The position numbers were made by a program, and so were the translations under genes. A DNA stretch of 64,000 nt from Acidobacteria bacterium Mor1 (GTDB lineage: Bacteria; Acidobacteriota; Polarisedimenticolia; Polarisedimenticolales; Polarisedimenticolaceae). How positions within the stretch are numbered: position 1 is the first letter of the stretch; each line of letters begins with the position of its first letter. Shown piece after piece: positions 33,390-44,612 of this stretch. The stretch is taken from NCBI GenBank assembly GCA_001664505.1, contig CP011806.1, forward strand, positions 2,221,661 to 2,285,660. The letters run 5' to 3'. The notes beneath the pieces are model-generated. The model had not been told where the DNA came from. It saw only the letters and a list, made by a program, of their open reading frames with translations, and made no database searches.

Positions 33390-35981
33390 ATGCGCTCGAT
33401 CACCCTACTGCTGGCCCTTGCCCTGACCGGCCCGACCCTGGAGGCGGGACTTGTCCGTGCGATAAACGGCGTCGAAACAAGTCGGACGTGGCTGGGAGAA
33501 CTCGACGACGCCGGAACTTTTATCTTCTCGGTCAGCAATGCCGACCCCCTGGGCACGAACCCCACAGGCCGGAACCAGGTCTTCCGTTGGGATGCCGACA
33601 CCGGCGCGGTCACCCAGTTGACCGCCCTTCATGACGGCGTTGAGGTCGTCGGCTATAGCTGGCCCTACGGAAGCGGCGTGTCGGTCTCGGACGACGGCCA
33701 GCGGATCACCTTCGTGTCGAAGGGAGACCCCCTCGGCACCAACGACGACGGCAGCCCGGAACTGTTCGTGATGGAGGTCGACGGAACCGGTCTGACCCAA
33801 CTGACCGCCACAACCGACGTCCGTAGTTCCATCGGTGTGTTTCAGATCTCGGGGAACGGTCAGCGGGTTGTCTTCTCTTCCGACGCCGACTACTTCGGCG
33901 CCGTCCAGTGGAAAGAGGCCTACTCCGTCTTCACCGACGGATCCGGGCTCACCCGGCTCTCTCCACCGTTTGCGAGCCAGGGGGTGATGCACCCGACGAT
34001 AAACGACGATGGCACCCGCGTGGCGATGCTGATCCAGCCGGACAACCCGATCTACACCGTCCAGGCCGACGGTACGGGCGGCAACCTTCTCCTCACCCAG
34101 CCCGGATGGAATTTCACGCCGTTTCTTTCCGGCGACGGGTCCCGCATCGTCTACACGTCCAACGGCCCTTTCCCCATCGGGCCTCCTCCCGGCTGCTCGG
34201 GAGGCCAGCAGGTCGGGATCGTCGACTGGGACGGGAGCAACGAACGCCGCCTCACCGGCTACTGTGTCGGTGCCGGGGCGGAATCGGGGGAGGCTCGACT
34301 TCCGTCGATCGATGACTCCAATCTGGAGGTGCCCCACGGCGCTTTCACCAACTATGCAGCGCCGGGGACCGGCACCTTCTGCCAATCGACCAAGATCTTC
34401 TCGGCGCCGACCGACGGCGGCGATATCCGGCAGCTGACCGGCGCCGACTGCGCGGAGTACTACACCGAATGCGGTGCCACGCGGATCTCGGGAGACGGAA
34501 CCAGACTCGCGGTGGGCTGTCGCGCAGGCCAACTGGTGCCCGGAGACAATCCAAAGGAGATGGGTCAACTGTACTCGATGGATTCCAACGGCGAGAACCG
34601 GCTGCAGCTGACCGACGACCGCCAGGGACAAGCCTTCGAGCCGGACATCACCTCAGATGGCACCCGGATCGTATTCGTCTCGGACGCCGACCTGGACACG
34701 ATTCCCGAACCGTACCCTCAGCTCTACCGGGTCGGAGCCGACGGTCATGGGCTGGTGCCGCTGACTCAGTTTGCGCAGCGGACCCGTCGCCCTGAAGAGC
34801 CGTCGATCAGCGACGACGGAATGACAGTGGTATTCACCTCCCTCGGCGATCCGCTGGGGACAAACCCGACCTGGGATAGGGAGGTCTTCGCCGTCGACGG
34901 TGATGGGCAGAACCTGAGGCAGCTCACGGAGGCGACCTTCCGGGACTCCCATAGCGCCTCGATCTCCGACAGCGGCAACGTGGTGACGTTCTTGTCGTCT
35001 GCCGACCTAGGCGGCCTGAATCCGGACCAGGTGGCCAGGGTATGGACCATTTCCCCCGACGGGTCCGGGCTCACTCCCATCGGCCCTCCCGACGGCGTTC
35101 CCAGCGTACCCAGGCTGGACGGGTCCGGAACCTGGGCCGCCTACATGTCCGATGGGCTCTACCGGTCGAGAGTGGACGGTACGGGCACGGAACTGTTGAG
35201 CGCCATCGACGGATGGGATGTGGACATCAGCAAGTCGGGAGACCGAATCACCTTCGTCTCCAACGAGAATCCACTGGGCACCAACCCGGAACAAAATACG
35301 GAGATCTTCCTCTACGAGGTCTCGACCGCCACCGCGACCCAGCTCACGACGACCACCGGCGGCAGCAACAGGCAACCCCGGATCACCCGGGACGGTAGCG
35401 CGGTATTCTTCATGAGCGATTCTCCGGAGTTCGAAACCAACAGCATTGCCCGAATGAACCGCATGCGCGTCGACCTGGGTACGCACGCCATCGACCGCGT
35501 AGACGCTCTCGAGGTATGCGGTTCCGTCCAGTTCCGGTCGCCGGCGGTTCCTGACGAGACTGGAGATCGGGCGGTATTCACGGCGTACGGTGATTGCAAC
35601 GGAGAGAACCCGGACGGCAACCAGGAGCTGTTCCTGGTCGATCAAGGCCTCGACGGCGAGATTCACGTCAGCCCCGGGAATCCACCCACCACGGTGGATT
35701 GGTTGGCCGAATCAGGCCTTCGCCGCTACGACGTGATTCGCGGACACCTCTCGGAGCTGAGTTCCGGCGCGACGACGGATCTGGGCGATGTGCTCTGCCT
35801 CGAGAATGACTCTCGCGACCTGGATACCGTGGGCGACGAGGACACCGCACTGCCCCCGGTCACCCAGGGTTTCTTCTACCTGTACCGGGGAACCGAGGGA
35901 GGAAGCGGAGGCCCGGGCAGCTACGGTACTTCATCGAGCGGCCTGGAGCGATTGCCGGCGAGTGGCGGCTGTGACGACTGA
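33390..35981 (+). CDS. Secreted PD40/TolB-like beta-propeller protein with recurring C-terminal module
   Basis: The start at 33390 has GGAGG five bases upstream and a signal peptide (ITLLLALALTGPTLEA). The 863-residue protein is made of repeated propeller blades with the PD40 signature, for example SVSDDGQRITFVSKGDPLG, SGNGQRVVFSSDAD, TSDGTRIVFVSDADLD, SDDGMTVVFTSLGDPLGTN and SKSGDRITFVSNENPLGTN. The blade motif NPLGTN recurs. The last 100 residues form the recurring C-terminal module ending GSYGTSSSGLER and a final Cys. The function is probably binding at the cell surface or outside. Confidence 0.88.
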   Translation: MRSITLLLALALTGPTLEAGLVRAINGVETSRTWLGELDDAGTFIFSVSNADPLGTNPTGRNQVFRWDADTGAVTQLTALHDGVEVVGYSWPYGSGVSVSDDGQRITFVSKGDPLGTNDDGSPELFVMEVDGTGLTQLTATTDVRSSIGVFQISGNGQRVVFSSDADYFGAVQWKEAYSVFTDGSGLTRLSPPFASQGVMHPTINDDGTRVAMLIQPDNPIYTVQADGTGGNLLLTQPGWNFTPFLSGDGSRIVYTSNGPFPIGPPPGCSGGQQVGIVDWDGSNERRLTGYCVGAGAESGEARLPSIDDSNLEVPHGAFTNYAAPGTGTFCQSTKIFSAPTDGGDIRQLTGADCAEYYTECGATRISGDGTRLAVGCRAGQLVPGDNPKEMGQLYSMDSNGENRLQLTDDRQGQAFEPDITSDGTRIVFVSDADLDTIPEPYPQLYRVGADGHGLVPLTQFAQRTRRPEEPSISDDGMTVVFTSLGDPLGTNPTWDREVFAVDGDGQNLRQLTEATFRDSHSASISDSGNVVTFLSSADLGGLNPDQVARVWTISPDGSGLTPIGPPDGVPSVPRLDGSGTWAAYMSDGLYRSRVDGTGTELLSAIDGWDVDISKSGDRITFVSNENPLGTNPEQNTEIFLYEVSTATATQLTTTTGGSNRQPRITRDGSAVFFMSDSPEFETNSIARMNRMRVDLGTHAIDRVDALEVCGSVQFRSPAVPDETGDRAVFTAYGDCNGENPDGNQELFLVDQGLDGEIHVSPGNPPTTVDWLAESGLRRYDVIRGHLSELSSGATTDLGDVLCLENDSRDLDTVGDEDTALPPVTQGFFYLYRGTEGGSGGPGSYGTSSSGLERLPASGGCDD

Positions 35982-36029
35982 GAGCTGCTGCCTGAGAGTC
36001 TGCGCAGCCGGCAACGCCAAGGTGTACGG

Positions 36030-37772
36030 CTAGTTCGGCACCCGGATCTCTTCGACCAGACGCTGCACCTCGACCGGCGGCTCCGGGGTCAGCCGGCTGA
36101 CCGTCAGCGCCACGGCGAAGTTGAGCATCATGCCGACGAAACCGATGCCCTCGGGGGAGATACCGAGGAACCAGTGTTCTGCGGTGTTCTCGATCAGCGG
36201 CGGAAAGAAGACCTTCTTGTAGGCCTCGATGTAGCCGTAGGTGAAGAACAGTCCGACGAGCATGCCGGCGACGGCGCCCTGGCGGTTGACCCGTTTGACG
36301 AAGATGCCGAGGAATATCGCCGGGAAAAGCGACGCCGCGGCCAGGCCGAAGGCGAACGCCACCACCTGAGCGACGAAGCCGGGCGGGTTGTAGCCGAGAT
36401 AACCGGCGACCATTACGGCGAAGGCCGCCGAGATGCGGCCCGCCATCAGCTCTTGCCCCTCGCTGATCCCGGGCATGAACACGCTCTTGAGCAGGTCATG
36501 GGAGATCGCCGCCGAGATCACCAGCAGCAGGCCGGCGGCGGTCGACAGTGCCGCAGCGATCCCGCCGGCCGCGACCAACGCGATAACCCAGTTGGGCAAA
36601 CCGGCGATCTCCGGGTTGGCCAGCACCATGATGTCCCGGTCGACGGTCAACTCGTTGCCCGCCCAGCCGAGGACCTCGGCCCGTTGGGCGAAATCCGGAT
36701 TCCCATCGTTGTAGTACTGGATGCGTCCGTCGCCGTTGCGGTCCTCGAAGGTCAGTAGCCCGGTCTGTTCCCAGGTGCGGAACCATTCGGGGCGATCGTC
36801 GTAGCGCAGGTTTCCGTCAGGCGAGCCGACCGCTCCCGTCTGAATGGTATTGGTCAGATTCAACCGCGAGAGCGCACCCACGGCGGGGGCCGTGGTGTAG
36901 AGCAGCGCAATGAACAGCAGCGCCCAGCCCGCCGACTTGCGGGCGTCCCGCACCCGCGGCACGGTGAAGAAGCGCACGATCACGTGAGGCAGCCCGGCCG
37001 TCCCCAGCATCAGCGCCGCGGTGATGCAGAACACGTCGATGGTGCTCTTCGACCCCGAAGTGTAGGCGTTGAAGCCGAGGTCGGTCACCACCTGGTCCAA
37101 CCTGTCCAGCAGGTTGACCCCGGTGCCGGCGACCTCGCTGCCGAAGGCGAAGTGGGGAATCGGGTTGCCGGTCACCTGAAACGAGATGAACACCGCCGGC
37201 ACGGTGTAGGCGAAGATCAGCACGCAGTACTGGGCCACCTGGGTGTAGGTGATGCCCTTCATCCCGCCGAGCACGGCGTAGAAGAACACGATCCCCATGC
37301 CGATCAGGAGCCCGGTCTCGATGTTCACCTGCAGGAACCGGGAGAACACGATGCCCACGCCGCGCATCTGCCCCGCCACGTAGGTGAAGGAGATCGCGAT
37401 CAGGCAGAACACCGCCACTACCCGGGCACCCTGGCTGGCGTAGCGCTCGCCGATGAAGTCGGGCACGGTGAACTTGCCGAACTTGCGCAGATACGGCGCC
37501 AGCAACAGCGCGAGCAGCACGTAGCCACCGGTCCAGCCCATCAGGTAGACCGAACCGTCGTAGCCGGCGAAGGCGATGATCCCCGCCATCGAGATGAAGG
37601 ACGCGGCCGACATCCAGTCCGCCGCCGTCGCCATGCCGTTGGCGATGGCGGGCACCCCTTTGCCCGCCACGTAGAAATCGCCGGTGCTCCGCGCCTTGGA
37701 CCAGATCGCGATGCCGATGTAGACCGCGAAGGTCAGGCCGACGACCAGATAGGTCAGGGTCTCGAGGGACAC
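36030..37772 (-). CDS. Sodium:solute symporter, VC_2705 type
   Basis: A 580-residue protein with about 13 membrane helices of the SSS family (ATAADWMSAASFISMAGIIA, ALVAAGGIAAALSTAAGLLL). A periplasmic insertion near residue 335 contains an EF-hand-like loop, DRNGDGRIQYYN, typical of the VC_2705 subgroup. It starts four bases after the DUF4212 gene, which encodes the small subunit known to accompany this subgroup. Substrates of this subgroup are likely acetate or similar carboxylates; the acetyl-CoA synthetase gene nearby on the same strand supports that. Confidence 0.92.
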   Translation of the reverse strand: MSLETLTYLVVGLTFAVYIGIAIWSKARSTGDFYVAGKGVPAIANGMATAADWMSAASFISMAGIIAFAGYDGSVYLMGWTGGYVLLALLLAPYLRKFGKFTVPDFIGERYASQGARVVAVFCLIAISFTYVAGQMRGVGIVFSRFLQVNIETGLLIGMGIVFFYAVLGGMKGITYTQVAQYCVLIFAYTVPAVFISFQVTGNPIPHFAFGSEVAGTGVNLLDRLDQVVTDLGFNAYTSGSKSTIDVFCITAALMLGTAGLPHVIVRFFTVPRVRDARKSAGWALLFIALLYTTAPAVGALSRLNLTNTIQTGAVGSPDGNLRYDDRPEWFRTWEQTGLLTFEDRNGDGRIQYYNDGNPDFAQRAEVLGWAGNELTVDRDIMVLANPEIAGLPNWVIALVAAGGIAAALSTAAGLLLVISAAISHDLLKSVFMPGISEGQELMAGRISAAFAVMVAGYLGYNPPGFVAQVVAFAFGLAAASLFPAIFLGIFVKRVNRQGAVAGMLVGLFFTYGYIEAYKKVFFPPLIENTAEHWFLGISPEGIGFVGMMLNFAVALTVSRLTPEPPVEVQRLVEEIRVPN

Positions 37773-37776
37773 GGCT

Positions 37777-38046
37777 TCAGTCCTCCTCGACGCCGTGCTT
37801 GCGGTCGAGGGCGCCCATGCGCACCACGTAGACCCCGATCAGAATCAGGAAGACGAAGATCGAACCCTGCTGGGCGAACCAGAAACCGAGCTTGAACCCA
37901 CCCAGGGGGAGCCGGTTGAGCGGCTCGACCAGCAACACGCCGAACCCGAAGGAGACCGTGAACCAGACGGCGAGCAGCACGCCCAGCAGACGCAGCGTGT
38001 CTCGCCAGTAGGCTGCTTGCTGACGACTTCGTGACTCCATCATCAT
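37777..38046 (-). CDS. DUF4212 small membrane subunit of the symporter
   Basis: An 89-residue protein with two membrane helices (LLGVLLAVWFTVSFGFGVLL and FVFLILIGVYVVRMGAL). It matches the short partner of VC_2705-type symporters, including the WR-DTLRLLG start and the RKHG ending. I place the start at the ATG cluster 38046-38040; the frame continues to a TTG at 38070. It is followed four bases later by the symporter gene. Confidence 0.88.
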   Translation of the reverse strand: MMMESRSRQQAAYWRDTLRLLGVLLAVWFTVSFGFGVLLVEPLNRLPLGGFKLGFWFAQQGSIFVFLILIGVYVVRMGALDRKHGVEED

Positions 38047-38184
38047 CCCGTCTCGTGCGATACTTCTCAAGTTGCCAGGCTATGGTGGCCAAGCGCTTCG
38101 CCTGATACGACGAACCGAACCTTAACACGCAGACCCGACCGCATGGCGGCTAGGCTGGCCAGTATCGGATCGACGCCGGGAAGT

Positions 38185-38204
38185 AGATAGGATTCAACCT
38201 ATCT
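38185..38204 (+). promoter_or_regulatory. Palindrome upstream of the CcdA-like gene
   Basis: AGATAGG-ATTCAA-CCTATCT is a perfect 7-bp inverted repeat 22 bp before the CcdA-like start. Antitoxins commonly bind such palindromes in their own promoter. It may equally be a site for another regulator or a hairpin in the leader. Confidence 0.45.
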
Positions 38205-38225
38205 TCGGTTCACAGAGGTAACCAT

Positions 38226-38357
38226 ATGTCCGAGGACTCACCCATCACCCCGACACATGAAGCGTGGCGCGAAGAGAATCGACGGGCGATCGAAGCACAC
38301 AACAAGCGCATCAAGAAGCACGGAACTTCACTGAACCCCGAATGGATCGAGGACTGA
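38226..38357 (+). CDS. Short orphan CcdA-type antitoxin tail (43 aa)
   Basis: A 43-residue gene with GAGG seven bases before its ATG. The sequence EAWREENRRAIEAHNKRIK and the ending HGTSLNPEWIED match the C-terminal, toxin-binding part of CcdA-family antitoxins (pattern W+EEN--AI---N--I---G). The N-terminal ribbon-helix-helix DNA-binding domain seen in F-plasmid CcdA is absent, and no ccdB-like toxin gene is visible on either side. It lies between the symporter operon and the 3' end of acs, ending seven bases before acs ends in convergent orientation. It could be a lone antitoxin that protects against a toxin encoded elsewhere. Confidence 0.65.
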   Translation: MSEDSPITPTHEAWREENRRAIEAHNKRIKKHGTSLNPEWIED

Positions 38358-38364
38358 CGCTGGC

Positions 38365-40311
<1,947 letters not shown>

Positions 40312-40331
40312 CGAATCCTCCGTTCCGGCTC

Positions 40332-41516
40332 CTACGCACTCACGGGCCGGTCGTAGCGCCGACGGCTGACCACCAAGAGGTCGCCTTTCTTGCGGCGTTT
40401 TCGATAGCCGAACAGGTGGAACACCTCGAGGGGGTAGAACCGCGCCACCCGGGTGTTGACCACGAGGGTCCGTTCGAACTCCGGATGCTGGCTCACTCCG
40501 GGCAGCCAGTGCATCAACCCTTCCAACTTGAGCCGCCGCAGGTAGGTCGAAACCACGAGCCACAGGCGGCTGAATTCCCGGCAGAGGAAGAAGCCGTCAT
40601 TGCCCTGCCCCTGGTAGAGCGGCAGCAGGATCATGCCCGACTCCACCGCCCGCACCTGGCCGCGACGGTCGTCACCCAGATGCTCCTTCTTGGCCACCGG
40701 CTGGAAGTTGCGGTAGCCGGGGCGCATGCGGAAGTCATCCTCGGAAGTGATCGCGTGACGGCGGCGTACCTCGATCACCTTGGGAGTCGAGGCCGACGCC
40801 TTCTTCAACACGTCGATCCAGCGCTCGGGCTCCGGGGTCCGCGAACGCTCGATGGCGCCCGAGGTACCCAGAGCCCGCCACAACACCGCCTCGTGATGGT
40901 CGATCGACTTGGGGCAATCGTGCTGCCCCGCCTCGATCCCCAAAGTGACGTAGCCCCGGTTGTTCATGAATTCCAGGAGCGCCCCGTCGACCTGTTCCTC
41001 CAGGCCGAGGATCAGCGGCAGCCCGACCTCCATGGCGAAGGCGCGGTTGCGCAGGGTGTCGCCGACGGTCAGGAACGGTGCCCCGTCGGCCGAGCTCGTG
41101 TGCATGTCGATGAAGTAGATCTCACCCCGGGCGCGGTCTACGGCAGCCCGGATCTGCTCCCAGATCTCCTTGAGCTCGTGATCCTCGGCGTCGAGCCCGC
41201 CGGCGACGTTCCCGGCCATCACGCTTTCGACCCGGCGCTCGCTCCACTGGCGGTTAAGGTCCCGGTCGAGGTAGCGCTGCTTGCCGTTGAGCGCCTTGAG
41301 GTTGCCGTTGATCGCGACGATCTCGCCGCGAACCGGAATCTCCTCGGCGGTCAGACGGTCGAGCACCCGCCGGGCGGCGATCACCCCCGACGGCTCGTTG
41401 CCGTGGATCCCACCGACCAGGATCAGCGTCGGCCCCGGCGCCTCGCCGATGATCTGGCGGTTGATACGCCGATACTCTGTCGGAGCCGTCAACAGCCCCG
41501 CCCCATCACCAGACAT
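40332..41516 (-). CDS. Cytoplasmic aspartoacylase/succinylglutamate desuccinylase-like protein
   Basis: A 394-residue zinc M14-like protein without signal peptide. Zinc and catalytic motifs are [11 protein letters not shown] (His and Glu), RDLNRQW (Arg/Asn-Arg substrate pocket) and [15 protein letters not shown] (His ligand). The C-terminal 150 residues form a beta domain plus an Arg-rich tail. It starts nine bases after the carboxylate-amine ligase/CBS gene, so the pair may make and break an amide bond on the same kind of substrate. The reaction is not certain. Confidence 0.9.
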   Translation of the reverse strand: MSGDGAGLLTAPTEYRRINRQIIGEAPGPTLILVGGIHGNEPSGVIAARRVLDRLTAEEIPVRGEIVAINGNLKALNGKQRYLDRDLNRQWSERRVESVMAGNVAGGLDAEDHELKEIWEQIRAAVDRARGEIYFIDMHTSSADGAPFLTVGDTLRNRAFAMEVGLPLILGLEEQVDGALLEFMNNRGYVTLGIEAGQHDCPKSIDHHEAVLWRALGTSGAIERSRTPEPERWIDVLKKASASTPKVIEVRRRHAITSEDDFRMRPGYRNFQPVAKKEHLGDDRRGQVRAVESGMILLPLYQGQGNDGFFLCREFSRLWLVVSTYLRRLKLEGLMHWLPGVSQHPEFERTLVVNTRVARFYPLEVFHLFGYRKRRKKGDLLVVSRRRYDRPVSA

Positions 41517-41525
41517 CGTCGTTGA

Positions 41526-43442
41526 CTACTTCTCTTTGAGTTTTTGCTCGAGCAATTCGGCGGAGACATTCATGAAGTCCCACTCGGTGATCACACCGAC
41601 CAGGCGCTCGTCCTTGACCACCGGCAGGCAACCGATGCGGTGCTCCCGCATCAACTCGATCGCCTCGAGAGTCGAGGCCTCGGGGCCGATGGTGTGGGGG
41701 TTGCGGCGCATCACGTCGCTGACCGGAATCTGCCGGCCATCCTGAGCGGTTCCGCCGCGAGCCATCAGTTTGAGGAGGGCGCGGTAGGAGATCAGGCCCA
41801 CCAGGCGCTGTTCGTGATCTTCCACCGGGATGTGCCGGATCCGCTCCCATTCCATCAGGCTGGCGACCAGCTCCAGGGACTCGTCCTCGTGGACGGTGTA
41901 CAGGTCGGTGGACATGTATTGTTCGACCTTGAGGAAGTTGTGCTTCCAGCCTCCGGCTTCCTTGAGCTTGGCCGGCCCCCACTCGTGAACTGGCTCGCCG
42001 GAGTTCTGGCGTTCGATGGTCGCGGCGACCAGCGCGTTGAGCTGCTCGCTCTTGGTGCCCTGGCCACGCATCTGCCCGAGCGACTGGACCAGCCACTGGG
42101 AACCGGTCTGGTGCGAGCTGACCCGCTTGTCGATGATGCCGAGATAGCGCTCGACCTCATCCTCGGGGATGCCCCGCTTGAGCAGGCCTTCCTCGGCCAG
42201 GGGCATCAACTTGTCGCAGATCAGGTTGGTCGCGGGCAACACCTCGCCGTGGAGCCAGGTCAACTGGGCACCCAGCCCCTGACGCGCCGCCGAGGTGAAG
42301 TTCATCGCGGCGTCGGAGAAATCGATCACCTGGGTGATGTCGCCGTAGCGGGCCGAGAGCGCGCTGATCAGTCCGAACCAGAAAGCGGAGTTGGCCACCT
42401 GGTCGATCACCGTCGGGCCCGAGGGCAGCACGCGGTTTTCGATGCGCAGGTGCGGCTTGCCGTTGAGGATGCCGTAGCAGGCGCGGTTCCAGCGGTAGAC
42501 CGTGCCGTTGTGCAACCGCAGCGCCTTCAATTTCGGAATGCGCCCCTCGCGCAGATCCTGCAGTGAGTCGTCCTCGATGTCCGACGCGACCAGCGCACGG
42601 AAACGGGAGATGTCCTCCTGGAACACCTCGAGCACCGAGTTGCGGCACCACTGGGTGCCGAAGGTCACCCGCGGGCTGCGATCCCGCAGGTGGTGGGTCG
42701 AGCTGCGGGTGTCGACCGCCTGCTGGAACAGCGCGATGCGGGTCTCCCGCCATAGTTGCCGCCCGAACAACAGCGGCGAGTTGGTCGCCGCCGCCAGCAC
42801 CGGCGCAGCCACCACCTGGGACACGTTGTAGAGATTGGCGAACTCGTCGACCGCAACCTGGAAGTGAACCTGGAAGCTGGCGTTGCACGCCTCCAGCATC
42901 ACGGTGTCGTGCTTGAGAATCAGTTCGTCGAGCCCCTTGATGTGGAACTCGTAGGCACCGCCGCGCATCTCGCTCATGGCGTTGTTCAACGCGTGATAGC
43001 GGGGCATCGGCGTCATGTTGTCCAGGCCCAGATCGGACTGGCGCATGGTCGGCAGGATGCCGGTCAGGCAGTGCTTGATGCCCTGGGATTCACCGACCTT
43101 GCGCAGCTTGGTCAACAGCTCGTTGAGCTGGTCTTCCATCGCGGTCAGGCATCCGGCGCCGAAGGTGCAGGGGTCGAGGTTGGCCTCGAGGTTGAAGAGG
43201 CCGAGTTCGGTGGTGAAGTGCTCGTCGTCGATGGCGTCGAGCATCTCCATCGCCGCAGGGGCCGGACGCCAGTTGGCGTCGACGAGGAACAGCTCCTGCT
43301 CGGCACCGATGCGGCGGATGCCGCTCTCGATCATGCCCTCTTCGATCATCAACTCCAGCGCACGCAGATCGCCCAGCAGGCGCCGCATGAACTGGCGTCG
43401 TTCATCCCCGGTAGCAGTTCCGAGGGACTTCTTTTCACCCAT
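41526..43442 (-). CDS. Carboxylate-amine ligase (GCS family) fused to two CBS domains
   Basis: A 638-residue protein. Residues 1-480 belong to the COG2170-like glutamate-cysteine ligase family (IRRIGAEQELFLVD, TELGLFNLEANLDP, LEACNASFQVHFQV, HLRIENRVLPSGPTV). The last 130 residues are a pair of CBS domains (STDLYTVHEDESLELVASLM and VSDVMRRNPHTIGPEASTLE, then GVITEWDFMNV). CBS domains usually bind adenine nucleotides, so ligase activity may respond to energy status. The product is probably a gamma-glutamyl-type amide rather than glutathione, because a separate GCS is encoded at 44613. It is first in an operon with the AstE-like gene and acs. Confidence 0.88.
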   Translation of the reverse strand: MGEKKSLGTATGDERRQFMRRLLGDLRALELMIEEGMIESGIRRIGAEQELFLVDANWRPAPAAMEMLDAIDDEHFTTELGLFNLEANLDPCTFGAGCLTAMEDQLNELLTKLRKVGESQGIKHCLTGILPTMRQSDLGLDNMTPMPRYHALNNAMSEMRGGAYEFHIKGLDELILKHDTVMLEACNASFQVHFQVAVDEFANLYNVSQVVAAPVLAAATNSPLLFGRQLWRETRIALFQQAVDTRSSTHHLRDRSPRVTFGTQWCRNSVLEVFQEDISRFRALVASDIEDDSLQDLREGRIPKLKALRLHNGTVYRWNRACYGILNGKPHLRIENRVLPSGPTVIDQVANSAFWFGLISALSARYGDITQVIDFSDAAMNFTSAARQGLGAQLTWLHGEVLPATNLICDKLMPLAEEGLLKRGIPEDEVERYLGIIDKRVSSHQTGSQWLVQSLGQMRGQGTKSEQLNALVAATIERQNSGEPVHEWGPAKLKEAGGWKHNFLKVEQYMSTDLYTVHEDESLELVASLMEWERIRHIPVEDHEQRLVGLISYRALLKLMARGGTAQDGRQIPVSDVMRRNPHTIGPEASTLEAIELMREHRIGCLPVVKDERLVGVITEWDFMNVSAELLEQKLKEK

Positions 43443-43585
43443 GGTTCACCCCGATGGCCGGTCCGGCTCCGTCGCGGAAGGACCCGAGCAGAGCATACCT
43501 CATGCGCGCCGGTTCGCCGTACCCACGGCGACCTCCGTTCCGGTCTTCTTTCCAGGTACCCACCCGGCGGCCCAAAGTCAACGGA

Positions 43586-44527
43586 TCAGGCCTGTTTGGC
43601 GGCCTTTTTGCCGGACTTCTTGCCGGACTTCCGGCTTTCGCGCCTGGCCCCGATCTTTTCCCAGAACTCGTCGCTCTTGCGGAACCGCAGGTGACCGTAG
43701 GCACCCTCGGCGACGAAGCTGTCGACGTTCGCCATCAGCTCCTCGACGCGGTGCGGCATGGCCCAGGGCAGGGCCACGCAGCTCATCAGCGACGCGCCGG
43801 CCAGGGTGACCGGGGCCCGCTCGGCCTTGTCCACCTCGTCCTGGTAGAGCCGCCACAGACCTCGGATCGGAATCCAGCCCCGGCGGGGCTCCTCGGGAGC
43901 CTTCTCGGAGTTGTCGAAGGGAACCGCCGCGGTGACCCAGCCGTCGCGCCCGGGCGCGATCAAGGCGAAATCGTCACCCAAGGAGGGCCGGGGGGCGGAA
44001 AGTTCGACCGCCGTCGTCTTGCCCGAATTGGAGCCGCCGGCGAAGATCACCGCCTTGCCCTCGTCGATCACCCCGGCGCCGTGAATGGCGAAGCCCCCTG
44101 CGTCCACCGCCGCCTCGGCGACCACGTAGCGCACTGCGTTCTCGAGGCTGCGCCCCACGGGCTCGCGCTCCAGGGGGGTCAGCGCCACGGTCCAGACACC
44201 GGGCTCGTCCCGGCAGAGGCAGAAGGCGTAGGAGACGATCAGGACCCTGCCGTCGACCTGCTCGGCCTCGATCCGATAGGTCTCTCCCCGGCGAGCGCGC
44301 AGCCAGGGTTTGTCCTCTTCGCTGCGCCGCACCCGTATCTCGGGGGTCCCCACCGCGGGCTCGTCGACCGAGAGGAAACCGCCCCAGCGAGCGTCGAGCA
44401 CCTCGGCCATGGCGGTGTCGAGACCGGTCAGGCGAAAGCACCAGTCCCCTAGAGTCAGCACCCGGGTGACATCACCGTGGGGCTCCTGGGCCTGATCGTA
44501 GCGGGTGGCCAGACGTTCGAGATCCAT
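43586..44527 (-). CDS. HprK-like P-loop kinase with Lys-rich tail
   Basis: A 313-residue protein with a Walker A motif (FAGGSNSGKTTAVEL, about residue 165) preceded by the FAIHGAGVI element. This order resembles HPr kinase and its relatives, including those in lasso-peptide and PqqD-linked clusters. The N-terminal 130 residues are not the HPr-kinase N-terminal domain. The tail ESRKSGKKSGKKAAKQA is histone-H1-like and may bind nucleic acid or polyphosphate. It lies 144 bp upstream of the ligase/CBS gene on the same strand and 85 bp divergent from the GCS gene. The substrate is unknown. Confidence 0.8.
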   Translation of the reverse strand: MDLERLATRYDQAQEPHGDVTRVLTLGDWCFRLTGLDTAMAEVLDARWGGFLSVDEPAVGTPEIRVRRSEEDKPWLRARRGETYRIEAEQVDGRVLIVSYAFCLCRDEPGVWTVALTPLEREPVGRSLENAVRYVVAEAAVDAGGFAIHGAGVIDEGKAVIFAGGSNSGKTTAVELSAPRPSLGDDFALIAPGRDGWVTAAVPFDNSEKAPEEPRRGWIPIRGLWRLYQDEVDKAERAPVTLAGASLMSCVALPWAMPHRVEELMANVDSFVAEGAYGHLRFRKSDEFWEKIGARRESRKSGKKSGKKAAKQA

Positions 44528-44612
44528 CGGCGCAGTTTAGCAGCCGGCCGTGCGGTACACGTCCCGGGCGCCGAGGCCCTGCTAGAATGCACGCCCTATC
44601 AGGAGCCCCCGG

